A model generated the notes under the pieces. The model did not search any database, was not told where the DNA came from, and was given only the letters and a program-made list of their open reading frames with translations. From the NCBI GenBank assembly GCA_041987545.1, contig JBHIWH010000004.1, forward strand, positions 124,001 to 188,000: a stretch of 64,000 bases of DNA, read 5' to 3'. This stretch comes from JAJRXR01 sp041987545. Lineage in GTDB: Bacteria > Planctomycetota > Phycisphaerae > Phycisphaerales > UBA1924. Below are positions 8,153-16,372 of the stretch, piece after piece. The translations under genes were made by a program, and so were the position numbers. Numbering within the stretch: position 1 is the first letter of the stretch; each line of letters begins with the position of its first letter.

Positions 8153-8220
8153 TCACGGCGTGTAGTCGAACCCCACAACCCGGTCGCTCGCCCAGGTATC
8201 CTGCCCGCCCGAGAAGGGGA
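8153..8220 (-). pseudogene. Remnant 3' end of a second prepilin-like gene
   Basis: On the minus strand an open stretch ends PFSGGQDTWASDRVVGFDYTP and stop, closely matching the C-terminus (GFDYAP) of the prepilin-like gene ending at 7032. At DNA level the 27 bases from 8152 match 24 of 27 bases from 7031, including the stop. Upstream of this short piece the frame no longer reads as a prepilin and the plus strand carries the start of another gene. The simplest reading is a tandem duplication that has decayed to its last 20 or so codons. Confidence 0.55.
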
Positions 8221-8257
8221 CCGCCGCGCCCGCGCCCCCGCAACGGAGCCACCCGCC

Positions 8258-8878
8258 GTGCGAAACCCCCGCCTGCCCATCTACATCCTCGTCCTGATGT
8301 ACATGCCCGCCCTGAGCATCCTCGCCTGGGCCCAGGGCAACCAGGAATTCCTCTTCTACGCCGCGACCATGCTCGTCATCATCGCCGGCGTCTACGCCCT
8401 CGACCGCCGCGTGCACTTCTCCGTCGGCGTCCTCTGGCTGCTCGCGATCTGGGGCCTGATCCACATGGCCGGCGGCACCATCCCCGCCCCCACCGGCGGC
8501 GAGGGCAAGGTCCTCTACGCCTGGCGCCCGGTCGAGTGGCTGCCCAAGTACGACCAGGTCGTGCACACCTACGGCTTCTTCGCCGCCACCTTCGCCGCTT
8601 GCGAGTGCCTCCGCGCCGCCGTCTCCCCGAACAAACCCATGCGCGTCTCGGTCGGCCTGGCCATCGCCCTGGCCCTGGTCGGCATGGGCCTGGGCGCCGT
8701 CAACGAGGTCGTCGAGTTCACCGCCACGCTCCTCTTCGAGGAGACCGGCGTCGGCGGCTACGTCAACACCGGCTGGGACATGGTCTGCAACATGACCGGC
8801 GCCTGCCTGGCCGCGGCCGTCATCTTCCTCGGACACTCGAGTACCCGTGAGCCTCGTGCTGTTCCGGGCGCCCCCTAA
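8258..8878 (+). CDS. DUF2238/YjdF-like inner-membrane protein
   Basis: A 206-residue polytopic membrane protein starting at GTG 8258. About six hydrophobic helices are visible. Conserved polar landmarks are HTYGFFAATFAACECLR at about residue 102-118, NEVVEFTATLL at about 150 and GYVNTGWDMVCNMTGA at about 167, the arrangement I associate with the DUF2238 family (E. coli YjdF). No biochemical role is established. Glutamate and histidine inside the membrane segments suggest a transport or enzymatic core. Start is uncertain by a few codons because the upstream region overlaps the prepilin remnant. Confidence 0.72.
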   Translation: MRNPRLPIYILVLMYMPALSILAWAQGNQEFLFYAATMLVIIAGVYALDRRVHFSVGVLWLLAIWGLIHMAGGTIPAPTGGEGKVLYAWRPVEWLPKYDQVVHTYGFFAATFAACECLRAAVSPNKPMRVSVGLAIALALVGMGLGAVNEVVEFTATLLFEETGVGGYVNTGWDMVCNMTGACLAAAVIFLGHSSTREPRAVPGAP

Positions 8879-9058
8879 CAAATTCGGGCGATCACATTCG
8901 CTGCCAATCTTAATTTATGTTGCTCGCGTGGATTGAAATGTCCGAGCCGCGGACGAATCCGCGCGGCTATCGCGAGCGTCCGGCGGATCGCACGCTATGT
9001 TCGGCATTGACCACGTCTCGGACGAGTCGTGTACTGGGCGAGCACAGGAGAAATGCAC

Positions 9059-11497
9059 ATGCACACCAGACTGGCCGCAATCACGCTCACTATGGCAGCC
9101 GCCGCGAACGCCCAGACCCACAGCTCACAGGCAGGGGTGGACGAGGTCTGGGCTCACCGCGGGACCTGGAACGAGTGGCAGAACGGCTCGACCTGGAAGT
9201 TCTCCGGGGACGAACTCGGCTACGACGCTCACGGCGTGGGCGACGTCGATGGCGACGGGTACGACGATATCGCCGTGACGTACTACCGGCGTATGAACCC
9301 GGACGACGCGCAGAACAACCACCACCACAACGCGGGGTTCGTCGTGGTCTTTAGTGGCGCGACCATCTGCGAGTCCAGCTTCGACCCCACGACCGCACAC
9401 CCGACAACGCTCTCGACCTGCGATCTCCGGACCGACTGCGACTCCAACGGCTGCACCACCGAGGACGGGCTCAAGTGGGAGAGCACGCACCCCCCCCAAG
9501 ACTGCGACCTAATCGATCCGATCTCGCCGGCGGGGGTGCTCGGCGTCCCGATCTGGGGCTACGAGTCCGAGGACATCATGGCCCACTCCATTCGGAAGCT
9601 CCCCGACGTGGATGGCGACGGCCGCGACGAGATGCTGCTCGGCAAGACCAAGAGCACCACGGGCAGCATGAGCATCTGGTCGTACACCGACAAGTACAAC
9701 CACGACAGCAACGACAGTGAGCTCCGCTGGGTGCAGGTCATCCTCATCGACGCGTACGACATCGCCAACGCGCAGGCCGGATTCCGAGTGGCCCCCCTGG
9801 GCGACATCAACGGCGACGCGCAGACCGATATCGTGATGGGGTATCGGGGGTTCCAACAGACCAACAGCATGGACAGCGCATCGAGGCGCGAGGGCGCCGC
9901 CCTCGTGTACTGCCTCCCGCCCAACGAGTCCGACGGCTGCCAGTCTTCATGCTCAGGAGATTTCTGGGACGACCTCGCTCAGATGAGCAGAGACTGGGAC
10001 ATCGTGGACGATGAGTACGAGAAGGACCCGGTTGCGCTTTTCACACTGAAGAACCAGAACGACTACTCGCTCAAGATCTCGGCGAAGATCTTCGACCAGA
10101 CAGGCTCGCCGGCCCCGTTCTACCCGAAACCGGGCCTCGGACTCGCATTTGGCAACTGGGTCGAGCCCGCCGGCGATCTCGACGGCGACGCCCAGGCCGA
10201 TCTCATCGTCGGAACCGAGCTCGCGTACTACGAGGACCCGGACGAGTCCGAGGATGGCCTGCGAGGCATGATCGCGATCTATCTCTCCGACAGCGCCCAC
10301 CGGACCGAGGGGACCTGGGAGGACGATGGTGGCGGCGGGGCCGGCATCAGCGGATCGTTCGTGACGACCATCTCCGATCTCTACGACATCCAGTGCGCGT
10401 TCAAGCGACGAACAGGTTGGACAGATGACTGGGACGATGCGTACGGCAACCCCTGGGATGTTGATCAGGGCGAGGAGGTCGAGTTCTCCGGGTCGATGCA
10501 CGAACCGCTCTCGACCAACAACTACCAGGAGCGCATCCTCATCCAGGACGCCGATCTGATCATCCGCGGCAACAGATCGACGACGGCCTCGGACAACATC
10601 CCGCTCATCGGCCAGTGGTTCGCACAACCGGGCGACTACGACACCGACTTCGAGGCCGAGCTCGTCTTCTCGACCCGGTTTGGCACTCACAACGCGGGAG
10701 GAAACACGTACAACGGCAGGATCTTCGGGCTCAACCTGCAGGAGTTCATCGAGGAGCTCGACGTCAACTCGGCGTCACCGCACGCGGATATCCCGAGCGA
10801 CCGCGTCGTGTCCGTGCTTGATCTACTCGGCACGATGGGGCCGTCGAGCCAGCAGTACGCGTACGAGTTCTTTCCTGAATCAGATGTGAAGTGGGCTCGC
10901 TGGGCGGGGAACATCGATGGCAACGTGTACATGACTCCGGAGTTCATGATGTCCTCGGGCAGTCACATCTTCGTGTGTCAGCTGACGGACACCTCCGGGA
11001 CCCTCTCCGCGACGACACTGTGGGAGATCGAGGACGAGAGCACCGGGACCGGCTACGGCCAGGCTCCGAACGTGTCCGGCGAAAGTCCCATCGACAACTG
11101 GGGCGCGGGGGGCACTGACCTCTCGAAGGGCCTGAACCGAGCCTGGACTGCTGGCGATTTCGACGGGGATTCCTACGACGATCTCCTCGTCGCATCGTGG
11201 TTCTACCCCAGAATCCACGACGGAGTCGGGATCCCGCCATCCGGAACGGCGCCACACTACGTCAGAGCCGGAAAGACGTACGTGTTCCGGTCCCCCGTGC
11301 CCAGCCAATCCGCGTCGTGCGAGGGCGAGTCTCGCGGTTCGAACGACCCGATTCCGCCCCACTTGACCCCACAAAACTTCGTTGATCTGCTCCGGCGGAT
11401 CAGCGAACGCGATCCCCAGTTGGATCTCGACCGCAACGGCGTCGTGGACGCCCGCGATGCGATCCTGCTCAGCAACCGGTACGCCGACCAGGACTGA
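9059..11497 (+). CDS. Exported FG-GAP repeat protein with dockerin-like C-terminus
   Basis: An 812-residue exported protein. The ATG at 9059 lies eight bases after AGGAG (9046-9050) and begins a signal peptide (MHTRLAAITLTMAAAANAQ). At least six calcium-binding FG-GAP/VCBS style loops follow: GDVDGDGYDDIAV, PDVDGDGRDEMLL, GDINGDAQTDIVM, GDLDGDAQADLIV, GDYDTDFEAELVF and GDFDGDSYDDLLV, implying a beta-propeller. The C-terminus, DLDRNGVVDARDAILLSNRYA, is a single dockerin-type EF-hand that differs from the paired GC-type tail of other exported proteins here. Probably surface-located; the ligand is unknown. Base composition is slightly less extreme than in its neighbours. Confidence 0.82.
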   Translation: MHTRLAAITLTMAAAANAQTHSSQAGVDEVWAHRGTWNEWQNGSTWKFSGDELGYDAHGVGDVDGDGYDDIAVTYYRRMNPDDAQNNHHHNAGFVVVFSGATICESSFDPTTAHPTTLSTCDLRTDCDSNGCTTEDGLKWESTHPPQDCDLIDPISPAGVLGVPIWGYESEDIMAHSIRKLPDVDGDGRDEMLLGKTKSTTGSMSIWSYTDKYNHDSNDSELRWVQVILIDAYDIANAQAGFRVAPLGDINGDAQTDIVMGYRGFQQTNSMDSASRREGAALVYCLPPNESDGCQSSCSGDFWDDLAQMSRDWDIVDDEYEKDPVALFTLKNQNDYSLKISAKIFDQTGSPAPFYPKPGLGLAFGNWVEPAGDLDGDAQADLIVGTELAYYEDPDESEDGLRGMIAIYLSDSAHRTEGTWEDDGGGGAGISGSFVTTISDLYDIQCAFKRRTGWTDDWDDAYGNPWDVDQGEEVEFSGSMHEPLSTNNYQERILIQDADLIIRGNRSTTASDNIPLIGQWFAQPGDYDTDFEAELVFSTRFGTHNAGGNTYNGRIFGLNLQEFIEELDVNSASPHADIPSDRVVSVLDLLGTMGPSSQQYAYEFFPESDVKWARWAGNIDGNVYMTPEFMMSSGSHIFVCQLTDTSGTLSATTLWEIEDESTGTGYGQAPNVSGESPIDNWGAGGTDLSKGLNRAWTAGDFDGDSYDDLLVASWFYPRIHDGVGIPPSGTAPHYVRAGKTYVFRSPVPSQSASCEGESRGSNDPIPPHLTPQNFVDLLRRISERDPQLDLDRNGVVDARDAILLSNRYADQD

Positions 11498-11564
11498 CGG
11501 CCGTTCACGCCTGCCCGTTCGGTCGGGATCCAGTCCATGCTGAAGCCCGCCCGCGCACGAGAAA

Positions 11565-11593
11565 GGCGCCGGGGCGAGTCCCGCCCCGGCGCC
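11565..11593 (-). terminator. Intrinsic terminator of the cyclophilin gene
   Basis: A 12-bp perfect stem, GGCGCCGGGGCG (11565-11576) with CGCCCCGGCGCC (11582-11593) and a 5-base loop. On the minus strand it is followed by TTTCTC. It lies 26 bases beyond the stop of the cyclophilin gene. Confidence 0.75.
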
Positions 11594-11619
11594 CTGAAGA
11601 TCCTCTCAGGCGATCTGGC

Positions 11620-12276
11620 TCAGCCGTCGCTCTCGACGCCCTCGCCCGCCAGGCCCAGCTCGGCGACCTTCTCCGCCCCGAGCACCTCGGCCTTCTCGAT
11701 CGTCACCGGCTCCACCGGCACGTGCTGGTGCGGGCCCTTCCGCGTCACGGAGACCATCTTGATCTTGTCAACCGTCTCCTGGCCCTTGACGACCTTGCCG
11801 AACACCGCGTACGCGGCGCCGCCCGAGATCGGCTGGTCCAGACGCGGGTTGTCCACGACGTTGATGAAGAACTGGTTCGTCGCCGAGTCGGGATCGCCCG
11901 TCCGGGCCATCGCGATCGTGTACTTGTCGTTCTTGAGACCGTTCTTCCACTCGTTCTTGATCGGCGCGTGCGTGTCCCGCTTGTTCAGGTCCTTGTCGAA
12001 CCCGCCGCCCTGGATCATGAACGTGGACATCACCCGGTGGAAGATCGTCCCGTCGTACGACTCCTCCTCCACGTACTTGACGAAGTTCTCCGTGCTGATC
12101 GGCGCCTTCTCGCCGTTCAGCTCGAGGTAGATGTCGCCCATCGACGTCTTCATATGCACGTAGACCATCTTGCTCTCCGACGGCTCGGCCATCGCCGACT
12201 CGGACTCCGGCTGGGCCATCGCCATGAGCCCCACGCCCACGACCGCCACCGCCGCCATCATCGCCTGCTTCAGCAT
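11620..12276 (-). CDS. Peptidyl-prolyl cis-trans isomerase, cyclophilin type, exported
   Basis: A 218-residue cyclophilin. After a signal peptide (MLKQAMMAAVAVVGVGLMAMAQ) and a short Ser/Glu-rich spacer the core begins MKTSMGDIYLELNGEKAP, then TIFHRVMSTFMIQGGGF (catalytic Arg and FMIQGG motif), TIAMARTGDPDSATNQFFINV and YAVFGKVVKGQETVDKI. These are the standard active-site strands. It would assist folding of proteins outside the cytoplasmic membrane. A GAGGAGGTG ribosome site lies about seven bases before the ATG. It is transcribed alone, with its own terminator. Confidence 0.93.
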   Translation of the reverse strand: MLKQAMMAAVAVVGVGLMAMAQPESESAMAEPSESKMVYVHMKTSMGDIYLELNGEKAPISTENFVKYVEEESYDGTIFHRVMSTFMIQGGGFDKDLNKRDTHAPIKNEWKNGLKNDKYTIAMARTGDPDSATNQFFINVVDNPRLDQPISGGAAYAVFGKVVKGQETVDKIKMVSVTRKGPHQHVPVEPVTIEKAEVLGAEKVAELGLAGEGVESDG

Positions 12277-12417
12277 TTCTACACCTCCTCAGGAAGGGCC
12301 GACTCTAGCGCCCCGCCGCCGCGGGCGTCCGCGCCGCCGTTCGGGAGCCGTACGCACCGCACACCGCCCCGGATCGCGCGTTCCTGACACCCGGGACCCC
12401 GCCTGTAGACTGCGGCC

Positions 12418-13299
12418 ATGAGCCCCCAACGCCCCGCCCGCGGGCTCGCCGCGCTCGCGGCCGCCGCCGCCCTGGTTCTCGGCCCGCCCGCGCTCGCCCA
12501 GGACGACACGGTCCCGAGCGAGCCCGACCCGGCCAACAACGTCCTCCGCGGCCCGAGCGTCCCCGACGACGCGATGCGCACGCTCCTCCGCCAGGGCATG
12601 ACCCGCGGCTTCGTCCCCGTCGAGGGCCGCCCCGAGATCGCCGCCCTGCAACTGCTCGAGCTCGATCCCGAGACCAGCGAACGCCTCGCCGACGCGATCA
12701 GCCAGCGGACCATCGACGTCTCGATTCTCCTCGTGGACCGGATCGACACCGTCCGCGAGATCACCGACGAGATCACGGCCGGCGGCGACGCCGAGCGCAT
12801 CCGCCAGCTGCAGATCAGCATGTGGGACGAGTTCGAGCCCGACCGCCCGCGTGACCCGCTGCTCGATCAGCTCGCCGACACGCTCACGCCCGAGCAGCGC
12901 GCCGAGGCAACCCGCCTCCTCGACGAGTACTGGTCCGCCTGGATCGACTCGGAACTCAACGATGGACCCGACCTCGAGGGCGAACGCCTGGCCGCGGCCC
13001 GGGAACGGACGGAGCAGCGACTCAAGTTCGGTCTGTTCCAGCAGGAGCTCCGCGAGGCGTACGACGTCAGCCTCAGCCGCTACCGCCAGGCGATGGAGGC
13101 GATCTACAACGCCGTCGATCCCACGCCCGAGCAGCGCGAGGCGATCCGGTCGCTCGTGATCCAGCACATCAAGGACACACGCCTGGAGGCGACGCCCGAG
13201 CAGCGCCGCGCCGCGACCCGCCGCATCTACGATCTGCTCGACGAGGACCGCCGGGCCCTGCTCTTCGACTACATCCTGCAGGTGGCCCTGCCCGGCTAG
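12418..13299 (+). CDS. Exported helical protein of unknown function
   Basis: A 293-residue protein with a signal peptide (hydrophobic segment about 10-27 ending ALAQ). The mature part is almost entirely charged amphipathic helices, with LTPEQRAEATRLLDEYW at about 157 and a similar TPEQREAIRSLVIQ at about 241, then TPEQRRAATRRIYDLL. TPEQR repeats of this kind occur in LTXXQ/Spy-like periplasmic helical proteins, so a periplasmic chaperone or metal-stress sensor is possible, but the similarity is only of style. No partners are evident; it diverges from the cyclophilin gene. Confidence 0.72.
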   Translation: MSPQRPARGLAALAAAAALVLGPPALAQDDTVPSEPDPANNVLRGPSVPDDAMRTLLRQGMTRGFVPVEGRPEIAALQLLELDPETSERLADAISQRTIDVSILLVDRIDTVREITDEITAGGDAERIRQLQISMWDEFEPDRPRDPLLDQLADTLTPEQRAEATRLLDEYWSAWIDSELNDGPDLEGERLAAARERTEQRLKFGLFQQELREAYDVSLSRYRQAMEAIYNAVDPTPEQREAIRSLVIQHIKDTRLEATPEQRRAATRRIYDLLDEDRRALLFDYILQVALPG

Positions 13300-13317
13300 G
13301 GGACGAGCCGATCAGGC

Positions 13318-14322
13318 CTACTCGATCGCCGGCCCCAGCTCGGCGACCGCCGCGTCCATCGCCGCCACGTCCTCGGCCGACAGCTCGATCGAGCCCGCGC
13401 CCGCGTTCTCGATCGCCTGCTCCGGGTTCCGGGCCCCGACCAGCGCGTGCGTCAGCCCGGGTTGGGCGACCGTCCACGCGATCACGAGCTGGCCGACGGT
13501 GCACCCGTGCCGCTCGCGCACCGGCTCGAAGCGGGACAGCAGCTCGGCGACCCGCCCCAGGTTCTCCCGCGCGAACCGCGGCTTGCCCGAACGCACGTCG
13601 CCCTCGCCGAACTTCCGGTCCGGCCCGATCTTGCCCGTCAGCAGGCCCAGCGCCAGGGGCGAGTACGCGAGCACCGCGATGTCCCTCTCCTTGCAGTACG
13701 CCAGCTGGCCCTCGTCCAGGCGCCGATCCAGCATCGAGTACTTCTCCTGGTCCGAGTCGAGCGGGCCGGCCGCGCGGTACGCGTCCATCTGCTCGGGCGT
13801 CGCGTTGCACACGCCGATCGCCCGGATCTTGCCCTCCTCCTTGAGCCTGAGCAGACACCCCATCGTGTCCGCGATCGGCGTCTGCTCCTCCTGCCAGTGC
13901 GTCTGGTAGAGGTCGATCCGGTCCGTGCCCAGCCGCGCCAGCGACGACTCGACTTCGCTCCGGATCGAGTCCGGGTGGTTGTAGATGCTGACCTGGATGT
14001 GCCCGAGCTCGTGTCCGCCCTTGGCCGTCGAGCAGAAGAACTCCCGCCCGCCGGGCGAGCCGGCGACCATCCCGCACTTGGTCGCGATGACCACCCTGTC
14101 CCGCCGGTCCCTGATCGCCCGCCCGACCACGATCTCCGAGTGCCCGAAGCCGTAGATCGGCGCCGTATCGATCATGCTCACGCCCTGGTCGATCGAGGCG
14201 TGGATCGCCCGGACCGCGTCCTCCTCGTCGGCGCCCCCCCACATCCACCCGCCCATCGCCCACGCGCCCAGCGCGACCACCGACGCCTCGATCCCGGAAC
14301 CGCCCAAAGGCCGCGTCTTCAT
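13318..14322 (-). CDS. Aldo/keto reductase
   Basis: A 334-residue NADPH-dependent oxidoreductase of the aldo/keto reductase superfamily. The catalytic tetrad is visible: Asp52 and Tyr57 in IDTAPIYGFG, Lys82 in VVIATKCG and His142 in LYQTHWQEEQTP. The C-terminal VGARNPEQAIENAG is the usual cofactor-gripping segment. Relatives reduce small aldehydes and ketones; the physiological substrate is unknown. ATG at 14322 begins MKTRPLGGSGIEAS, the standard N-terminal hairpin. GGGAG sits about 11 bases upstream. Monocistronic in appearance. Confidence 0.92.
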   Translation of the reverse strand: MKTRPLGGSGIEASVVALGAWAMGGWMWGGADEEDAVRAIHASIDQGVSMIDTAPIYGFGHSEIVVGRAIRDRRDRVVIATKCGMVAGSPGGREFFCSTAKGGHELGHIQVSIYNHPDSIRSEVESSLARLGTDRIDLYQTHWQEEQTPIADTMGCLLRLKEEGKIRAIGVCNATPEQMDAYRAAGPLDSDQEKYSMLDRRLDEGQLAYCKERDIAVLAYSPLALGLLTGKIGPDRKFGEGDVRSGKPRFARENLGRVAELLSRFEPVRERHGCTVGQLVIAWTVAQPGLTHALVGARNPEQAIENAGAGSIELSAEDVAAMDAAVAELGPAIE

Positions 14323-14415
14323 GCTCTCGACTCCCGCAGACATCTCTAAGAGGAACCAGCCCGACTCTAGAGGCCCGGGCGCCCCCACGCCCGGCCCGCC
14401 CCGGATCGGGCCACC

Positions 14416-14454
14416 CAAAAACAAGACCGCCGCGGGACGCTGGCCCCGCGGCGG
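14416..14454 (-). terminator. Intrinsic terminator of the H1-tail/bactofilin gene
   Basis: CCGCCGCGGG (14427-14436) pairs perfectly with CCCGCGGCGG (14445-14454) around an 8-base loop. On the minus strand the stem is followed by TCTTGTTTTT (14412-14426 region). It is 28 bases past the stop of the gene at 14483. Confidence 0.8.
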
Positions 14455-14482
14455 CGGTGTGCGATCGATCTCGCGTGCCGGC

Positions 14483-15058
14483 TCAGGCGGCGCGCTTCGT
14501 CACGCGGACGCGGCCGTCGAAGCTCGCGCCGTTGTCGATGAAGAACTTGCCCGCGTTGAACGAGCCCTTGACGCTGGCGCCCTTGTTGATCTTGATGGTC
14601 TTGGAGGCGCTGACCGAGCCGTTGAACGACCCGTTGATGCTTACGTCCACGCCCTTGATCTTGCCGCTGGCGTTGGCGCCGGGCTCGAACTGCAGCGTGC
14701 CGGCCGAGACGATGTCGCCCTTGAAGGGGCCGGTGATCTTGGCGACGCCGGCCGGGGCGGCCTTGCGGCTGCTCTTGCGGGCGGTCTTCCGCGTGCTCTT
14801 GCGGGCGGTGGACTTCCGGGCGGCGGTCTTGCGGGTCGCCGACTTGCGGGCCGTCTTCTTCGCCGTGGTCCGCTTCTTGGCCTTGGTGGCGGTCTTCCGC
14901 GCCGTGGACTTGCGGGCGGTCTTGCGGGCGGTGCTCTTGCGGGCCGTGGACTTCCGGGTGGCCGACTTGCGGGCGCCCGTCTTGCGCGCGGGGCGCTTCT
15001 TGGCGGTCTTGCGGGTCGTGGTGCGACGGCGACGGCTGGTGGACGTTTTCGTGGGCAT
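14483..15058 (-). CDS. Histone H1-like tail fused to a bactofilin-like domain
   Basis: A 191-residue protein in two clear parts. Residues 1 to about 103 are a very basic tail of Lys/Arg with Ala, Thr and Ser, built from repeats such as ARKSTARKTARKSTARK, as in bacterial H1-like DNA-binding proteins. Residues from about 104 (AKITGPFKGDIVSAGTLQF) to 185 form repeated short beta strands with glycines (ISVNGSFNGSVSAS-like, GASVKGSFNAGKFFIDNGAS), the pattern of a bactofilin polymerising beta-helix. I infer a DNA-associated polymer or a scaffold with a nucleic-acid or anionic-polymer anchor. AGGAG lies about ten bases before the ATG. Monocistronic with its own terminator. Confidence 0.8.
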   Translation of the reverse strand: MPTKTSTSRRRRTTTRKTAKKRPARKTGARKSATRKSTARKSTARKTARKSTARKTATKAKKRTTAKKTARKSATRKTAARKSTARKSTRKTARKSSRKAAPAGVAKITGPFKGDIVSAGTLQFEPGANASGKIKGVDVSINGSFNGSVSASKTIKINKGASVKGSFNAGKFFIDNGASFDGRVRVTKRAA

Positions 15059-15295
15059 CTGACTTCACTCCTAAGGGTGCTCGCGGGCGGCCTGGAGTTC
15101 CTCGTCCCAACCGGCCCGTCATTGGTTCCGGTGACAAAGATCGGTTGCAGAAGCCCCCGACGCCGCGCCGCCACCCGTCTGCACGCCCGGGCGCGTGCAA
15201 ATGTGCCGGTCGTGACGGCCAGGCAAGCGCCGGCCGATCCCGCCGCGTCCCGCCACGAGCCGAATCCACCCGGGGGCCCCGACGAACCCCCGCCC

Positions 15296-15823
15296 GTGAC
15301 CCGCGTCCTCTCCTCGCTCCTCCTCCTGCTCCTCCTCGGGGGGTGTTCCATGCGGCAGCCCATGCCGACCGTCGACCGCGTCGACCTCGACCGCTTCATG
15401 GGCGACTGGTACGTCGTCGCCCACATCCCCGCCGGCCCCGAGAAGGAGGCCTACAACGCCGTCGAGTCCTACCGGCTCAACGACGACGGCACGATCGCGA
15501 CCACCTACGCCTTCAACGTCGGCGCCTTCGACGCCAAGCGGAAGGTCATGACCCCCAAGGGCTTCGTCACCGGCGACGAGTCCAACGCCGAGTGGAAGAT
15601 GCAGTTCGTCTGGCCCTTCAAGGCCGAGTACCTCATCGTCCACCTCGACGACGACTACTCGCAGACGATCGTCGGCCGCACCAAGCGCGACTACGCCTGG
15701 ATCATGACCCGCGATCCCGACCCGGGCGAGGGCGTGATCGACGCGCTCGTCGCCCGCCTGGCCGAGCTCGGCTACGACACGTCCAAGGTCCGCCGCGTGC
15801 CCCAGCGCTGGCCGAGCGACTGA
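15296..15823 (+). CDS. Bacterial lipocalin (Blc-like) lipoprotein
   Basis: A 175-residue lipocalin starting at GTG 15296. The signal peptide VTRVLSSLLLLLLLGGC carries a lipobox with Cys17, so the protein is lipid-anchored in the envelope. The lipocalin first structurally conserved region is FMGDWYVVAHIP (GxW motif), then AYNAVESYRLNDDGTIATTY, WPFKAEYLIVHLDDDYSQTIVGRTKRDYAWIMTR, the typical strands through to the C-terminal helix. Blc-type lipocalins bind lysophospholipids or fatty acids and serve envelope maintenance. Start chosen so that the lipoprotein signal is at the N-terminus. Confidence 0.9.
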   Translation: MTRVLSSLLLLLLLGGCSMRQPMPTVDRVDLDRFMGDWYVVAHIPAGPEKEAYNAVESYRLNDDGTIATTYAFNVGAFDAKRKVMTPKGFVTGDESNAEWKMQFVWPFKAEYLIVHLDDDYSQTIVGRTKRDYAWIMTRDPDPGEGVIDALVARLAELGYDTSKVRRVPQRWPSD

Positions 15824-15830
15824 GGCCCCG

Positions 15831-16334
15831 CTACAGCTCCATCGCCAGGTGGATCTCGTCGAACGTCCCCGCGTCCACCCGCGTGACGTTCGGCTCACGC
15901 CCCCACGCGACGAACCCGAGCGACTCGTACAGCCGCACCGCCGCCGGCGCGTTCGCCGACGCCGCGATCCCCAGCATCTCGACCCCCTCCCACGACCGGG
16001 CCACCCCGATCGCCTCGGCGACCACCGCCCGCGACAGGCCCTGCCGCCGCGCGCTCGGCGCCGTGTACACCCCCCACACGTGAGCCCAGTGGCGCATCTT
16101 CTGGCGCGTGTTCCGGTACACACCCGCGACGCTCACCAGCCCGCCCCCATCGCCATCGGCCGCGAGGATCGCGTTCTCCGGGTCGCGCAGCTTTTCCTCG
16201 AGCACGACCCGCTCCTCGGCGATGTCGTCGCCCGGCGCGCTCAGGAACGCCCACGGCGAGTCCAGCAGCATCTCCCGCCGGATCGCCTGGTACGCCCCCG
16301 CGTCTCCCGGACCCAGCCGTCGCACATCCGTCAT
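15831..16334 (-). CDS. GNAT family N-acetyltransferase
   Basis: A 167-residue acetyltransferase. The N-terminal VRRLGPGDAGAYQAIRREML is the usual first strand and helix, the acetyl-CoA loop is visible as GVYTAPSARRQGLSRAVVAEAI (a Q/RxxGxxL/A variant), and ASANAPAAVRLYESLGFVAWG is the classic C-terminal motif. Substrate is unknown; it could acetylate a small amine or a protein N-terminus. Convergent with the lipocalin gene eight bases away. Confidence 0.88.
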   Translation of the reverse strand: MTDVRRLGPGDAGAYQAIRREMLLDSPWAFLSAPGDDIAEERVVLEEKLRDPENAILAADGDGGGLVSVAGVYRNTRQKMRHWAHVWGVYTAPSARRQGLSRAVVAEAIGVARSWEGVEMLGIAASANAPAAVRLYESLGFVAWGREPNVTRVDAGTFDEIHLAMEL

Positions 16335-16372
16335 CCGCGCACTCCCTCCCCGCCCCCGATTAGACTACCCCC

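Noticed and set aside
14819..15010. Tandem DNA repeat or CRISPR-like array
   Set aside because: The repetition is in coding sequence for the Lys/Ala-rich tail; units vary in length and have no spacer structure.
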